Below, in pieces: positions 63,997-64,000 of a stretch of DNA of 64,000 nt; within the stretch, counting starts at the first letter, position 1, and each line of letters begins with the position of its first letter. This DNA comes from Bacilli bacterium. GTDB taxonomy: Bacteria > Bacillota > Bacilli > Paenibacillales > NBRC-103111. The stretch lies in NCBI GenBank assembly GCA_028287395.1, contig JAQBPR010000003.1, positions 1 through 64,000 of the forward strand. The letters run 5' to 3'. Position numbers and translations under genes: made by a program. The notes beneath the pieces are model-generated. The model had not been told where the DNA came from. It did not search any database and worked only from the letters and a program-made list of their open reading frames with translations.

Positions 63997-64000
63997 TGTT
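63965..64000. terminator. Bidirectional terminator at the right edge
   Basis: AAAACTCTGGA and TCCAGAGTTTT form a perfect 11-bp stem with TAAT loop and T-runs on both strands. It can end the plus-strand transcript, or a minus-strand gene beyond the window. Confidence 0.85.

Noticed and set aside
1-64000. Defence systems, CRISPR arrays, prophage, IS elements, tRNA or rRNA genes
   Set aside because: Both strands were read for direct repeats, transposase or integrase motifs, nuclease-helicase pairs and tRNA-like folds; none were seen. dut and helD are housekeeping genes here and not phage markers.

Overview
The window looks like a chromosomal core segment of an endospore-forming, low-GC member of the Bacillales, most like the Paenibacillaceae. 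The evidence is a run of sporulation genes (spoVS, dpaA/dpaB, a SleB-type cortex hydrolase, a SpoVB-like flippase, kapB, ricA), a bacillithiol-linked YtxJ protein, AGGAGG-type ribosome binding sites with many TTG starts, and a gene order that follows the Bacillus subtilis infB-to-recA region with changes typical of relatives such as Paenibacillus. The species cannot be named from the sequence alone. Almost every gene lies on the minus strand; only a HAD phosphatase and a DUF2533 gene are on the plus strand.

Layout, left to right. 1-9.6 kb is an accessory stretch: an edge-truncated GltB-like protein, a PhnC-type ABC ATPase beside a PhnP-like phosphodiesterase, ytxJ, an EamA transporter, a SpoVB-like flippase, an Amidase_6 protein, a HAD phosphatase, and a divergent QueA paralogue coupled to a short-chain dehydrogenase. 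9.6-16 kb carries a YjcZ-type sporulation protein, a TIGR01777 epimerase, DUF2533, kapB, ricA, miaB and an orphan sporulation-type histidine kinase. 16-20.4 kb holds pduL, korB/korA and a membrane dipeptidase. 20.5-29.4 kb is spoVS, ymdB, rny, recX, recA, cinA, pgsA, rimO and yajQ. 29.5-42.4 kb is a small membrane protein, rodZ/ymfM, ymfK, a lipoprotein, ymfJ, ymfI, ymfH, ymfF, sleB, spoIIIE/ftsK, ylzJ, tepA and RNase J. 42.5-47.3 kb is the diaminopimelate/dipicolinate cluster (dapA, dapG, asd, dpaB, dpaA). 47.4-52.9 kb is dut, ymxG, ylxY, pnp and rpsO. 53.1-61.2 kb is the translation/transcription operon (ribF, truB, nrnA, rbfA, infB, ylxQ, rnpM, nusA, rimP), and helD closes the window.

The genes form functional blocks: asd-dapG-dapA make the dihydrodipicolinate that DpaA/DpaB oxidise to spore dipicolinate; KorAB makes acyl-CoA that PduL could convert to acyl phosphate; rny, pnp, RNase J and nrnA cover RNA turnover; rimP-nusA-rnpM-ylxQ-infB-rbfA-truB cover ribosome maturation and transcription elongation. 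Recognisable control signals include a sigma-H-type promoter for spoVS, a sigma-K-type promoter for dpaA, an SOS box before recA, and sigma-A promoters for rimP, rny, korA and helD.

I found no CRISPR array, tRNA, rRNA, insertion sequence, prophage or obvious defence system. The most notable observations are an apparent ATT start codon for ymdB, a hairpin-plus-Shine-Dalgarno leader repeated before dapA, ymxG and rimP, an attenuator-like hairpin in the rimP-nusA leader, facing promoters in the helD 5' region that could make a short antisense RNA, the QueA-like/SDR pair, and the PhnC/PhnP-like pair with an altered Q-loop.
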